A DNA stretch of 12,969 nt. It comes from UBA4823 sp034436035. GTDB taxonomy: Bacteria > Chloroflexota > Anaerolineae > Anaerolineales > UBA4823. The stretch is taken from the NCBI GenBank assembly GCA_034436035.1, contig DAOTVW010000119.1:1-12969 (forward strand), read 5' to 3'. The notes beneath the pieces are model-generated. The model was not told the DNA's origin, did not search any database, and worked only from the letters and a program-made list of their open reading frames with translations. Positions 1-7,725 of the stretch are shown here, piece after piece. Numbering within the stretch: position 1 is the first letter of the stretch; each line of letters opens with the position of its first letter. Both the position numbers and the translations under genes were made by a program.

Positions 1-507
1 TTCCATTGCCACAAATGCACGGCGGGTTGCCCGGTGGTAAAGGAGATGGAGTATGGACCAGACCGGATTTTGCGCTTGATTCAGCTGGGAGAACGCGAGC
101 GGGTGTTGCAAAGCCGCGATATTTGGCTTTGTGCAGCTTGTGAAACTTGTGGTGCACGCTGTCCCAACGGAATAAATATTGCGCGGGTGATGGACAGCCT
201 ACGGTTTGAAGCTATTCAAGCGGGAATTCAGGGCGCGGAGAGCGACGCTGTCAAATTCCATAAGTTATTCCTTTTTGTCGTCCAAACACTAGGACGCACC
301 CATGAGGCTAGTTTGCTCCTTGCTTATAAATTATGGACGATGCACCTGATGGCGGATATGGATAGCGGCGTGCAACTCATTCTCAAGGGTAAGGTACCCA
401 TCATTCCCAAACGCATTAAAAATCAAAAAACTGTCCAGCAAATTTTTAATCAATGTGCTCGTTTAGAGGAGGAACAGGTGCCTCAATTGGAACAGGTTGG
501 AGAGTAA
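1..507 (+). CDS. hdrC: Heterodisulfide reductase subunit C-like protein (HdrC), 5' end missing
   Basis: The reading frame is already open at base 1, so the gene starts outside the window; 168 codons are visible up to the TAA at 505-507. HdrC proteins are small ferredoxin-like subunits that pass electrons from HdrA to the non-cubane clusters of HdrB. The first cluster motif is cut by the edge: Cys3, Cys6 and Cys10-Pro are visible, and the spacing predicts that the residue just before the window is the fourth Cys. The second motif is complete: Cys44, Cys47, Cys50, Cys54-Pro. The C-terminal part is helical, without clusters, as usual for the family. No membrane segment of the HdrE/DsrM type is visible. 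The stop lies one base before the hdrB ATG, so the two are probably translationally coupled. A GTG at base 34 falls after the first cysteines and is not a credible start. Confidence 0.9.
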   Translation, partial: FHCHKCTAGCPVVKEMEYGPDRILRLIQLGERERVLQSRDIWLCAACETCGARCPNGINIARVMDSLRFEAIQAGIQGAESDAVKFHKLFLFVVQTLGRTHEASLLLAYKLWTMHLMADMDSGVQLILKGKVPIIPKRIKNQKTVQQIFNQCARLEEEQVPQLEQVGE

Positions 508-508
508 A

Positions 509-1366
509 ATGACGGCTTTTACCTATTATCCCGGTTGCAGCCTGGAATCGACCGCCAGCGAGTATGATGCCTCGGTGCGTGCGGTATTCAAAGCCTTGCA
601 AGTCGAACTAAATGAAATTGAGGATTGGAATTGTTGCGGTGCTACTTCTGCCCATAGTCTGGATCCCCTCTTAGCCTTGGCTTTACCCACCCGCAACATC
701 TCTCTGGCGCAAGCAGCCGGCAAAGATATCGTCATGCCATGCGCAGCTTGCTTCAACCGCCATAAAACAGCAGACTACGAATTGCGCCATGACCCTCAAA
801 AGCGAGCACAGTTAGAACAAATTATTGGTTTTACCTATCAAGGAAATATTGCGGTTCGCCCCATATTAGATGTTATTGTCACCCAGATTGGATTGAAAAG
901 CGTAGCAGAGCGGGTGGTTAGACCATTGCGTGGTTTGAAAGCGGTAGGATATTATGGTTGTCTGCTCGTTCGTCCACCGCGGGTAACCCAATTTGAAAAC
1001 CCGGAAAATCCGCAATGGATGAATCAATTAATCTCAGTTCTCGGAGCTGAGGCAGTTCCCTGGTCTTATGCAACGGAATGCTGTGGGGGCGGGTTAACCC
1101 TCACCAAATCCGATATTGCAGCTCGCCTTGTGAGTAACTTGGCTGACCACGCCCGGGAAGCTGGCGCACAGACGATTGTCACCAGTTGTCCGTTGTGTCA
1201 ATTGAATCTTGAAATGCGGCAGAGGGAAGACCCCAAAATGCCGATTTTCTATTTTACCGAGCTCATCGGATTGGCATTTAATTTAACCGAGGCTTCGGGA
1301 TGGTGGAAAAAGCATTTAATCAATCCGCTTCCATTGTTAGATCAGGTATTACCACAAAAAGGCTAG
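509..1366 (+). CDS. hdrB: Heterodisulfide reductase subunit B-like protein (HdrB), two CCG domains
   Basis: A 285-residue protein with two complete CCG domains. The first has Cys10, Cys42-Cys43-Gly, and Cys78-x2-Cys81; the second has Cys151, Cys191-Cys192-Gly, and Cys227-x2-Cys230. In characterised HdrB these cysteine sets bind two non-cubane [4Fe-4S] clusters, the site of disulfide reduction in methanogens. Bacteria lacking coenzyme M/B use HdrB-like subunits with other acceptors, so the substrate cannot be taken from the name. The ATG at 509 is preferred because GGAGAG at 499-504 sits just upstream and the N-terminus then begins close to the first CCG motif (YYPGC), as usual. A TTG at 497 in the same frame would add four residues inside hdrC and is less likely. 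Here HdrB lies in an operon with FrdA/FrdB-like genes, so it may relay electrons to or from that flavoprotein (inference). Confidence 0.93.
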   Translation: MTAFTYYPGCSLESTASEYDASVRAVFKALQVELNEIEDWNCCGATSAHSLDPLLALALPTRNISLAQAAGKDIVMPCAACFNRHKTADYELRHDPQKRAQLEQIIGFTYQGNIAVRPILDVIVTQIGLKSVAERVVRPLRGLKAVGYYGCLLVRPPRVTQFENPENPQWMNQLISVLGAEAVPWSYATECCGGGLTLTKSDIAARLVSNLADHAREAGAQTIVTSCPLCQLNLEMRQREDPKMPIFYFTELIGLAFNLTEASGWWKKHLINPLPLLDQVLPQKG

Positions 1367-1449
1367 AAAAGATTTTTAGCAGAGAAAAACAATGGCAAAT
1401 GATACATGCAAACTATGAGTTTATAAATTTGGTAGATTGAGCGAAAATT
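1367..1449. other. A+T-rich intergenic gap between hdrB and hdrA
   Basis: This 83-base gap is much more A+T-rich than the flanking genes. It holds a TATAAA at 1422-1427, but no convincing -35 element sits at the right distance. The Shine-Dalgarno for hdrA is weak (GAGCGA about 6 bases before the ATG at 1450). No stable hairpin was seen. It may carry an internal promoter or simply be a spacer. Confidence 0.4.
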
Positions 1450-4400
1450 ATGACAGATACTATAGGAGAAAATAATAAAAAACCGATTGGAGCGGTGATG
1501 GTTATCGGCGCTGGGATTGGGGGTATGCAAGCTTCCCTTGACCTCGCCGAAGCCGGGTTTAAGGTCTACCTGGTCGAAAGTAGTCCGGCGATTGGCGGGA
1601 CAATGGCACAGTTGGATAAGACCTTCCCCACCAATGACTGCGCCATGTGCATCATGTCTCCCAAGCTGGTTGAGGTCGGTCGTCATCTCAATATTGAAAT
1701 CCTAACCACATCGGAAGTAATAGGAGTAGAAGGAGAAGCGGGTGATTTTCGTGCCAAAGTAAAACGAAAACCCCGCTATGTTAAACTGGACGCTTGCACT
1801 GGTTGTGGGGATTGCGCAACAGCTTGTCCTGTGCCACGCCTGGATTTATTCAATGGTGATTTATCGCTTCGAAAAGCCATCTATAAACCTTATCCGCAGG
1901 CGATTCCAAACGCTTATGCGATTGAAAAGCAAGGTATGTCACCTTGTCGAAATGCCTGCCCGATCAACCAACGAGCTCAAGGCTATGTTGCTTTGGTGCG
2001 CGAGGGCCGCTATTTAGACGCTTATCGTACCATCAAAGAAGATAATCCTTTCCCGTCTGTGTGCGGCAGAGTCTGCAATCATCGCTGTGAGGATGCTTGT
2101 TCATTAAACCAGGTGAGTGAGCCGGTGAATATTATGGCGCTCAAACGATTTGTCACTGACTGGGTTTGGTCTAAGATGGATCACGGCGAGCTCGATCCAC
2201 AGGCAGTGAAGTGGCATGAAGTTCAAACAGATACCCGTCATAAAAACGTCGCTGTTGTTGGCGCTGGTCCCGCTGGATTGACCTGTGCTTTAGATTTACG
2301 CCGGTTGGGGTATGCTGTTACGGTATTTGAAGCCTTGCCAGTGGCAGGCGGGATGATGCGCGTTGGAGTACCGCAATATCGACTCCCTTATGAGTTGGTG
2401 CAACGGGAAGTTGATGAAATCCTGGCTGAGGGTGTGGAATTACGGTTGAATTCCCCGGTTAAAGATGTGCCAGGTCTGTTAGAGCAAGGTTACGACGCTG
2501 TTTTCGTGGCAGTAGGTGCTCATGGCGGAATTAAGCTGCCCATCCCTGGAGTGGATTTGCCACAGGTATTGGTGGCAACGGACTTTTTACGCCAAGTTAG
2601 CTTGAGCGCGACCGAAGACTTAGACCAATTTATCAAAGGGAAAAGGGTTCTGGTGCTCGGCGGTGGCAATGTTGCCATTGACGCAGCGATGAGCGCAATA
2701 CGGCTTGGGGCGAGTTGGGTTGGAATGTCTTGTTTGGAAAGTCGAGAGACAATGCCAGCGCATGATTGGGAAATCCGTGATGCACAGGACGAAGGGATTG
2801 AGGTCTTCCCTTCGCGTACTTTCAAGGAAATCGCTCAAGATAACGGCAAAGTGACCGGCGTCCGTTGCACTCAAATCAACTTTCGTGGTTTTGTGGATGG
2901 ACGGCCAGATTTTGATGAAATTACCGGCACGGAAGAAATCATTGCTGCCGATACAGTGATATTCGCCATCGGGCAGCGCCCGCAAGTGGAATGCCTTCAG
3001 GGAAAAGTGGAGATGGTGCGCGGTCGTTTTCCCCATGTTGATGAGGAAACATTGGCTACAAATGTCCCCGGGATTTTTGCTGGTGGGGATGTCGTGACCG
3101 GTACTTCCTTCATCGTCAATGCTATTGCTGCAGGTCACCGTGCTGCCACATCGATTGACCGTTTCTTACAGGGTAAACCGCTAAAATCAGAACTCCAACG
3201 ACCTCCATTAGTTCAGCTTAGTGAATTAGAAATCCAACAACGCGCGATCACTGCTGCACAGGACTATCATATCCGCCATGATACCAAACCAAGACCCGCC
3301 GCAGAACGCAAACATGACTTTGCAGAGGTCTATCTAGGTTTAAGCGAAGAGGAAGCGCGCGCCGAAGCTTCCCGCTGTTTAGGTTGCGGGATTTGTTCGG
3401 AATGTTTGCAATGCGTCTATACCTGCCGTGCCAACGCCATCGATCACAATCAAGTCGAGACGATAGAAGAAATTCCGGTTGGCGCAATCCTGCTCACTCC
3501 CGGCGTAGAACCAATGGATGGTTCAATACGCCCAGAATATGGCTATGGAAGATATGCGAATGTGGTTACCAGCATCCAATTTGAACGCATGTTAAGCGCT
3601 TCTGGTCCATTCTCTGGAGTGGTTCAGCGCCCATCCGATGCCGCTCATCCGCGGAAGATTGCCTGGATCCAATGTGTGGGCTCACGCGATATCAGTTGTG
3701 ATCAAGGATATTGCTCATCGGTGTGTTGCATGTATGCCACCAAAGAAGCCATCATTGCGATGGAGCATGATAGCAATATTCAAGCGACAATTTTCTATAT
3801 GGATATCCGCGCTTTTGGCAAGGGATTTGATGCCTATATCACGCGCGCAGAAAAGGAAAATGGAGTTCGCTATATTCGCAGCATGGTTTCCAGTGTCAAA
3901 GAGGTTCCACAGAGTAAAAATTTACGGGTTAACTATGTCACTTTTACAGCCGAAGGTAAGCCAATCCCTCAGGAAGAAGAGTTCGATTTGGTAGTATTGT
4001 CCGTTGGACTTAAACCAAGCTCTGCTGCAATAGAAACAGCTCACAGGCTAGGCATTCGGGTGAATGAATTTGGTTTTGCTGAAGCACCGCTTTATCATCC
4101 TGCCCAGACCAATCGAGAAGGTTTTTATGTAGCAGGGGCATTTAGTGAACCGAAGGACATCCCGGAAACAGTTATTGAAGCCAGTTGTGCTGCCGCACAA
4201 GCCTCCGCCTTATTAGCCGGTGGGCGCGGTACGCTCACTCGTCAAGCGGTTTATCCACCTGAAAGAGATGTAAGTCAGGAAGAACCACGTGTGGGTGTGT
4301 TTGTTTGTCATTGTGGCATCAACATCGGAGGGGTGGTAGATGTACCTGATGTTGTGGAATTCGCCAAAACATTACCGAATGTAGCTTACGCAGAACGGAA

Positions 4401-5943
4401 TCTGTATACTTGCTCGCAAGATACCCAGCAAAAGATCACCGCTAAAATCCGCGAGCACGGTTTGAACCGCGTGGTGGTTGCCAGTTGTACTCCCCGAACG
4501 CATGAGCCTCTCTTCCAAGATACCATCCGCCAGGCAGGTCTGAATCCTCATCTATTTGAACTGGCGAACATACGCGAACAAGACGCCTGGGTACATCGTG
4601 CCACACCGCAAATTGCCACAGAGAAAGCCAAAGAATTGGTGGCAATGGCAGTAGCGAAAGCGCGTCGCTTAAAGCCCATTAAGCGCGGCACCTTCGAGAT
4701 TTCTCACCAGGCACTGGTGATCGGGGGAGGTTTAGCCGGGTTGACAGCAGCTCAATCCATTGCCCAACAGGGTTTCCCGGTCTACCTGGTAGAACGGGAG
4801 GGAGAGCTAGGCGGGAACTTGCGGCATATTTTTGTGGGAGTTGATGGCAGTAATCCACAGGCGGTTTTATCTGAATTAATCCATCAAGTACGTAGTGACC
4901 CACGCATCTCTGTCTTCACTGAAAGCGAAGTTCTAGATATCCATGGATATGTTGGGCAATATGTCTCTACTATCTGTCATAAGGATGGAAGCAGAGAGGA
5001 GATTCCCCATGGTGCCATTGTTGTCGCAAGTGGTGCCCGCGAGATCCCCACTCGACTTTATGGTTATGGTGAGATGGCGGGAGTGATTTCTCAGAGAGAG
5101 ATGGAAGCAGAATTGATGAATGGGACTACCTTACCACAGCGGGTAGTCATGATTCAGTGTGTCGATTCGCGCGATGATGACCACCCCTATTGCTCGCGTA
5201 TATGCTGCACCCAGGCGATTAAAAATGCGCTGGAAATCAAACGGCGGTCACCCCAAAGCGAAGTAGTGATCCTATATCGTGATATCCGCAGCTATGGCTT
5301 TCGGGAACGCCTTTATCAGGAAGCTCGTCAAAATGGGGTGCTCTTCGTTCAATTCGATCCCCAAACACCACCTGAGGTAAAACAAGGGACTTCGACGCTG
5401 GAGGTTGAGGTGTTATCACAACCGGAACAAGAATGGCTCAAGTTTGAATCAGAACGGGTTGTGTTGAGCATTGGGGTGGAAGCACAACCAGGCAATGAGG
5501 CGTTGAGCCAATTGTTGAAATTACCTTTAACAGCCGAAGGTTTCTTCTTGGAAGCGCATGTAAAACTTCGCCCAGTTGACTTTGCCGCCGATGGAGTTTA
5601 TTTATGCGGTTTAGCACATTCACCCCGTGCCATGGATGAAACAATCGCTCAAGCAAAAGCTGCTGCCATTCGAGCGGTTGCACTCCTGGCAAAGAAAGAA
5701 TTAACCGCCACTCCAATTATCGCCAGCGTCAATCCACGTTTATGTTCCGCGTGCGGGTTGTGCGTAGAGGTGTGTCCGTATGGAGCACGGCGTTTGGAAG
5801 CTGGTGCTGCGTATGCAGAAGTCGTGGCTGTGTTATGTCAGGGATGTGGGGCTTGTGTAGTAGCGTGCCCTAACAAGGCAAGCCAGCAGCTAGGGTTCGA
5901 ATTTTTACAAATTTCAGAAATGATTGACGCGGCAATTGCATAA
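1450..5943 (+). CDS. hdrA: Giant HdrA: HdrA core with inserted GltD-like NAD(P)H module, fused to a second HdrA unit
   Basis: A 1497-residue fusion, over twice the length of a simple HdrA (about 650). Unit 1 starts directly with an FAD fold (GxGxxG at 20-25), followed by the HdrA motif TNDCAMC (Cys64, Cys67) and a [4Fe-4S] motif (Cys116, 119, 122, 126). From about 160 to 620 there is an NfnB/GltD-like insert: Cys166/170, Cys205/209/213/217, FAD motif G271-x-G273-x2-G276, NAD(P)H motif GGGNVA at 404-409, and the AGGD flavin motif at 544-547. Six cysteines follow (643, 646, 649, 652, 655, 659), then the HdrA cluster motif Cys742...Cys755, Cys759-Cys760. Unit 2 has the CHCG N-terminal domain (Cys953, 955, 988, 1013), a second FAD fold (G1092-G1097), a second cluster motif (Cys1237, 1248, 1252, 1253), and two C-terminal [4Fe-4S] motifs (Cys1432-1442 and 1463-1473). 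HdrA is the flavin-bifurcating subunit of Hdr complexes. The GltD module suggests NAD(P)H as partner (inference). No signal peptide is visible, so it is cytosolic. Confidence 0.93.
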   Translation: MTDTIGENNKKPIGAVMVIGAGIGGMQASLDLAEAGFKVYLVESSPAIGGTMAQLDKTFPTNDCAMCIMSPKLVEVGRHLNIEILTTSEVIGVEGEAGDFRAKVKRKPRYVKLDACTGCGDCATACPVPRLDLFNGDLSLRKAIYKPYPQAIPNAYAIEKQGMSPCRNACPINQRAQGYVALVREGRYLDAYRTIKEDNPFPSVCGRVCNHRCEDACSLNQVSEPVNIMALKRFVTDWVWSKMDHGELDPQAVKWHEVQTDTRHKNVAVVGAGPAGLTCALDLRRLGYAVTVFEALPVAGGMMRVGVPQYRLPYELVQREVDEILAEGVELRLNSPVKDVPGLLEQGYDAVFVAVGAHGGIKLPIPGVDLPQVLVATDFLRQVSLSATEDLDQFIKGKRVLVLGGGNVAIDAAMSAIRLGASWVGMSCLESRETMPAHDWEIRDAQDEGIEVFPSRTFKEIAQDNGKVTGVRCTQINFRGFVDGRPDFDEITGTEEIIAADTVIFAIGQRPQVECLQGKVEMVRGRFPHVDEETLATNVPGIFAGGDVVTGTSFIVNAIAAGHRAATSIDRFLQGKPLKSELQRPPLVQLSELEIQQRAITAAQDYHIRHDTKPRPAAERKHDFAEVYLGLSEEEARAEASRCLGCGICSECLQCVYTCRANAIDHNQVETIEEIPVGAILLTPGVEPMDGSIRPEYGYGRYANVVTSIQFERMLSASGPFSGVVQRPSDAAHPRKIAWIQCVGSRDISCDQGYCSSVCCMYATKEAIIAMEHDSNIQATIFYMDIRAFGKGFDAYITRAEKENGVRYIRSMVSSVKEVPQSKNLRVNYVTFTAEGKPIPQEEEFDLVVLSVGLKPSSAAIETAHRLGIRVNEFGFAEAPLYHPAQTNREGFYVAGAFSEPKDIPETVIEASCAAAQASALLAGGRGTLTRQAVYPPERDVSQEEPRVGVFVCHCGINIGGVVDVPDVVEFAKTLPNVAYAERNLYTCSQDTQQKITAKIREHGLNRVVVASCTPRTHEPLFQDTIRQAGLNPHLFELANIREQDAWVHRATPQIATEKAKELVAMAVAKARRLKPIKRGTFEISHQALVIGGGLAGLTAAQSIAQQGFPVYLVEREGELGGNLRHIFVGVDGSNPQAVLSELIHQVRSDPRISVFTESEVLDIHGYVGQYVSTICHKDGSREEIPHGAIVVASGAREIPTRLYGYGEMAGVISQREMEAELMNGTTLPQRVVMIQCVDSRDDDHPYCSRICCTQAIKNALEIKRRSPQSEVVILYRDIRSYGFRERLYQEARQNGVLFVQFDPQTPPEVKQGTSTLEVEVLSQPEQEWLKFESERVVLSIGVEAQPGNEALSQLLKLPLTAEGFFLEAHVKLRPVDFAADGVYLCGLAHSPRAMDETIAQAKAAAIRAVALLAKKELTATPIIASVNPRLCSACGLCVEVCPYGARRLEAGAAYAEVVAVLCQGCGACVVACPNKASQQLGFEFLQISEMIDAAIA

Positions 5944-6002
5944 GAAATATCGCTGTGATACCTATTTGATTAATCATTGAGCACAATGAGGAATGATGGA
6001 AG

Positions 6003-6431
6003 ATGAGTGAAACAACTTTTGAGCCAAAAATCATCGCTTTTCTTTGTAACTGGTGTACCTATACAGGGGCGGATCTGGCTGGGACCAGCCGGCTGCAATA
6101 TCCACCCAATATACGCATAATTCGCCTGATGTGTAGCGGAGCGGTTGACCCCATTTATGTGCTTAAGGCTGATTTATCTGGGGCGGATGGCATTCTCATC
6201 GGCGGCTGTCATCCTGGCGACTGCCATTATCAGGAAGGCAATTACAAAGCCCGGCGGCGGATCGTTGCCTTGAAAGAAATCTTGAAAAATACTGGATTTG
6301 AAGAGGAGCGCATTTGGCTGCGCTGGATCAGCGCTAGTGAAGGTACACGCTTCGCCGATACGGTGCGGGAAATGACAGCCGCGATTAAAGCCATGGGTCC
6401 AAACCCTTACAAACAAATTTGGGCAGTCTAG
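6003..6431 (+). CDS. mvhD: MvhD-type [2Fe-2S] electron-transfer subunit
   Basis: A 142-residue protein of the MvhD (F420-non-reducing hydrogenase delta subunit) family. The typical features are present: N-terminal FLCNWCTYTGAD (Cys15, Cys18), Cys44 in a CSG motif, and GGCHPGDCHY (Cys69, Cys74). These five cysteines include the [2Fe-2S] ligands of the family. MvhD links an electron-donating module (hydrogenase, formate dehydrogenase or another oxidoreductase) to HdrA. No hydrogenase or formate dehydrogenase catalytic subunit is in the window, so the donor may be the FrhB-like protein encoded next, or may lie elsewhere. The ATG at 6003 is the only start in frame near GAGGA at 5988-5992; two other ATGs at 5993 and 5996 are out of frame. 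Length is normal for the family. The gene sits 59 bases after hdrA. Confidence 0.93.
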   Translation: MSETTFEPKIIAFLCNWCTYTGADLAGTSRLQYPPNIRIIRLMCSGAVDPIYVLKADLSGADGILIGGCHPGDCHYQEGNYKARRRIVALKEILKNTGFEEERIWLRWISASEGTRFADTVREMTAAIKAMGPNPYKQIWAV

Positions 6432-6458
6432 TTTAGCAATAATCAGGAAAATAACTAA

Positions 6459-6482
6459 ACGTCTCGAATTTCATCGGGACGT
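6459..6482 (+). promoter_or_regulatory. Intergenic RNA hairpin between mvhD and the FrhB-like gene
   Basis: ACGTCTCGA (6459-6467) pairs with TCGGGACGT (6474-6482), giving a 9-bp stem with one U-G wobble and a six-base loop. It lies in the 92-base gap after mvhD. There is no U-run immediately after it, so it is not a classic intrinsic terminator. It may act as an RNA-processing or stability element that separates expression of upstream and downstream genes (inference), or be chance. Confidence 0.4.
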
Positions 6483-6523
6483 CATTCGTAAGAAATTTTG
6501 GCTGATGTAACGAAGAGAAAAAT

Positions 6524-7630
6524 ATGGAAGCAATAATCCAACTTGAAAATAGAAGTACCTTAGAAGCACTACAGGCGTTATTTAAGAAATTGCTTGCGGA
6601 AAAAATAGTGGATGCTTTGTTGTTACCCATGCGTACACCAAAAGGTACAATCACACCAGCTTTAGTAAGCAACCCCGATTTATTGGATCACGCTGATCCG
6701 CTTGCGCCGGTGCTGGCGGTCAATACAGCCACATTAGCAGGCAAAGTCAGTGTGCGTAAGCCGCGCGCCCGCGTTGGTGTTATCATGCGATCTTGTGAGT
6801 TAAGGGCTTTGGTAGAGCTAACTAAAATGCAACAAGCTTGCCTTGATGATTTATTGCTTATTGCGATTGATTGCGCAGGCACCTATAATGTGCCGACTTT
6901 TCTAAAAAAAGAATCCGAATCAGACCAACCATTATGGAAAGAGCTTTTCCAGGCTCTGCAGAAGAATCCCCAAAGTGATAATCCATCCTTGCGTTCCGCC
7001 TGTCAGATATGTGAACAACCCACTTTTGAAAAAGCCGCACTTCGCATAAAGTTGTTGGAAAGCGATTTAGATGAAGCGCTCTTTTTAGAAGTCGATGATT
7101 CACTTGCTGAAAAATTAAATCTAAGCCCTGCTCCAGCTAGCAGCCAAAATAAGGTCGTCAGCGAACTAATAGGATATCGAAGTCAACGACGCGATACAGT
7201 TTTTACAGAAATACACGAACGAATTGCGGATGAGAATGGAATCCAAAATGTTTTTGCCGCTTGTATTCGTTGTCATAACTGCATGACTGTTTGCCCGATT
7301 TGTTATTGCAAGACTTGTGTGTTCAAGAGCGCGGTCTTCGATCACGAACCAATGCAATATATAGAATGGTCGCAGCAAAAAGGCGCTTTTCGAATGCCAG
7401 CCGATACTATGTTGTTTCATCTTACTCGCATGAACCATATGGCGTTGTCCTGCGTTGGTTGTGGGATGTGTACCGAAGCTTGTCCAGCTGAACTACCGGT
7501 TGGATTGGTATTTCGCACGGTTGGTCAACAACTGCAAAAGACATTTGATTACCAACCAGGGCGCAGCATGGATGAGGCACTTCCTTTAGTCACATTTAAA
7601 GCGGATGAATGGACGGAGGTTGGTGAATGA
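6524..7630 (+). CDS. FrhB/FdhB-family iron-sulfur protein (coenzyme F420 hydrogenase/dehydrogenase beta subunit-like)
   Basis: A 368-residue protein resembling the beta subunits of F420-reducing hydrogenase and formate dehydrogenase. It has an N-terminal FrhB-like region with RSCELRAL at 89-96 (the family's 'xPCDxRAL' position), DCAGT at 116-120, and a Cys160/Cys163 pair. Two ferredoxin motifs follow: Cys247, 250, 253, 257-Pro and Cys310, 313, 316, 320-Pro. Three extra cysteines (260, 262, 265) come right after the first motif. Family members bind FAD and exchange electrons with F420, NAD(P)H or a partner enzyme; which applies here cannot be read from sequence, and F420 use should not be assumed. 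Its place beside mvhD suggests it feeds or drains MvhD-HdrA. The Shine-Dalgarno is weak (GAAGAG at 6512-6517). It could instead be called an Hdr-linked FdhB-like adaptor. Confidence 0.82.
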   Translation: MEAIIQLENRSTLEALQALFKKLLAEKIVDALLLPMRTPKGTITPALVSNPDLLDHADPLAPVLAVNTATLAGKVSVRKPRARVGVIMRSCELRALVELTKMQQACLDDLLLIAIDCAGTYNVPTFLKKESESDQPLWKELFQALQKNPQSDNPSLRSACQICEQPTFEKAALRIKLLESDLDEALFLEVDDSLAEKLNLSPAPASSQNKVVSELIGYRSQRRDTVFTEIHERIADENGIQNVFAACIRCHNCMTVCPICYCKTCVFKSAVFDHEPMQYIEWSQQKGAFRMPADTMLFHLTRMNHMALSCVGCGMCTEACPAELPVGLVFRTVGQQLQKTFDYQPGRSMDEALPLVTFKADEWTEVGE

Positions 7631-7661
7631 AAAAGCAAACCTATTTCAAAACGAGTAGTAA

Positions 7662-7707
7662 CCTGAAAAGTACACTCTGAAGGAGCGAAACGGAACACAT
7701 CTTCAGG
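7662..7707 (+). repeat. Overlapping inverted repeats upstream of the FrdB-like gene
   Basis: In the 95-base gap before the FrdB-like gene, CCTGAA (7662-7667) and CTGAAG (7677-7682) can each pair with the same downstream segment, CTTCAGG (7701-7707). The second pairing leaves an 18-base loop, extendable by one U-G pair. The two stems exclude each other and end just before the strong ribosome-binding site. This could be a translational switch or may be chance: the stems are only 6-7 bp. Confidence 0.25.
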
Positions 7708-7712
7708 AAATG

Positions 7713-7722
7713 AGGAGAAGGA
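7713..7722 (+). promoter_or_regulatory. Strong ribosome-binding site of the FrdB-like gene
   Basis: AGGAGAAGGA lies a few bases before the ATG at 7726. It is the strongest Shine-Dalgarno in the plus-strand cluster and fixes the start of the FrdB-like gene. The weak sites before hdrA and the FrhB-like gene contrast with it, suggesting higher translation of the terminal fumarate reductase-like pair (inference). Confidence 0.7.
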
Positions 7723-7725
7723 ATT

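Noticed and set aside
497..508. TTG at 497 as the start of hdrB
   Set aside because: It would place the start inside hdrC and over the Shine-Dalgarno; the ATG at 509 has better spacing and matches the usual HdrB N-terminus.
1..1366. Glycolate oxidase or LutAB/LldEF-type lactate oxidation genes as the source of the CCG proteins
   Set aside because: Those also carry CCG domains, but the separate small HdrC with two ferredoxin motifs and the adjoining hdrA and mvhD fit the Hdr type.
1399..1427. A sigma-70 promoter before hdrA
   Set aside because: TATAAA at 1422 is present, but the hexamer 17 bases upstream (ATGATA) does not resemble a -35 box.
2620..3138. A 172-codon minus-strand open frame inside hdrA
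   Set aside because: It lies fully within the conserved GltD module of hdrA. Its translation has no recognisable domain and no good ribosome-binding site was seen, so it is a shadow of the real gene.
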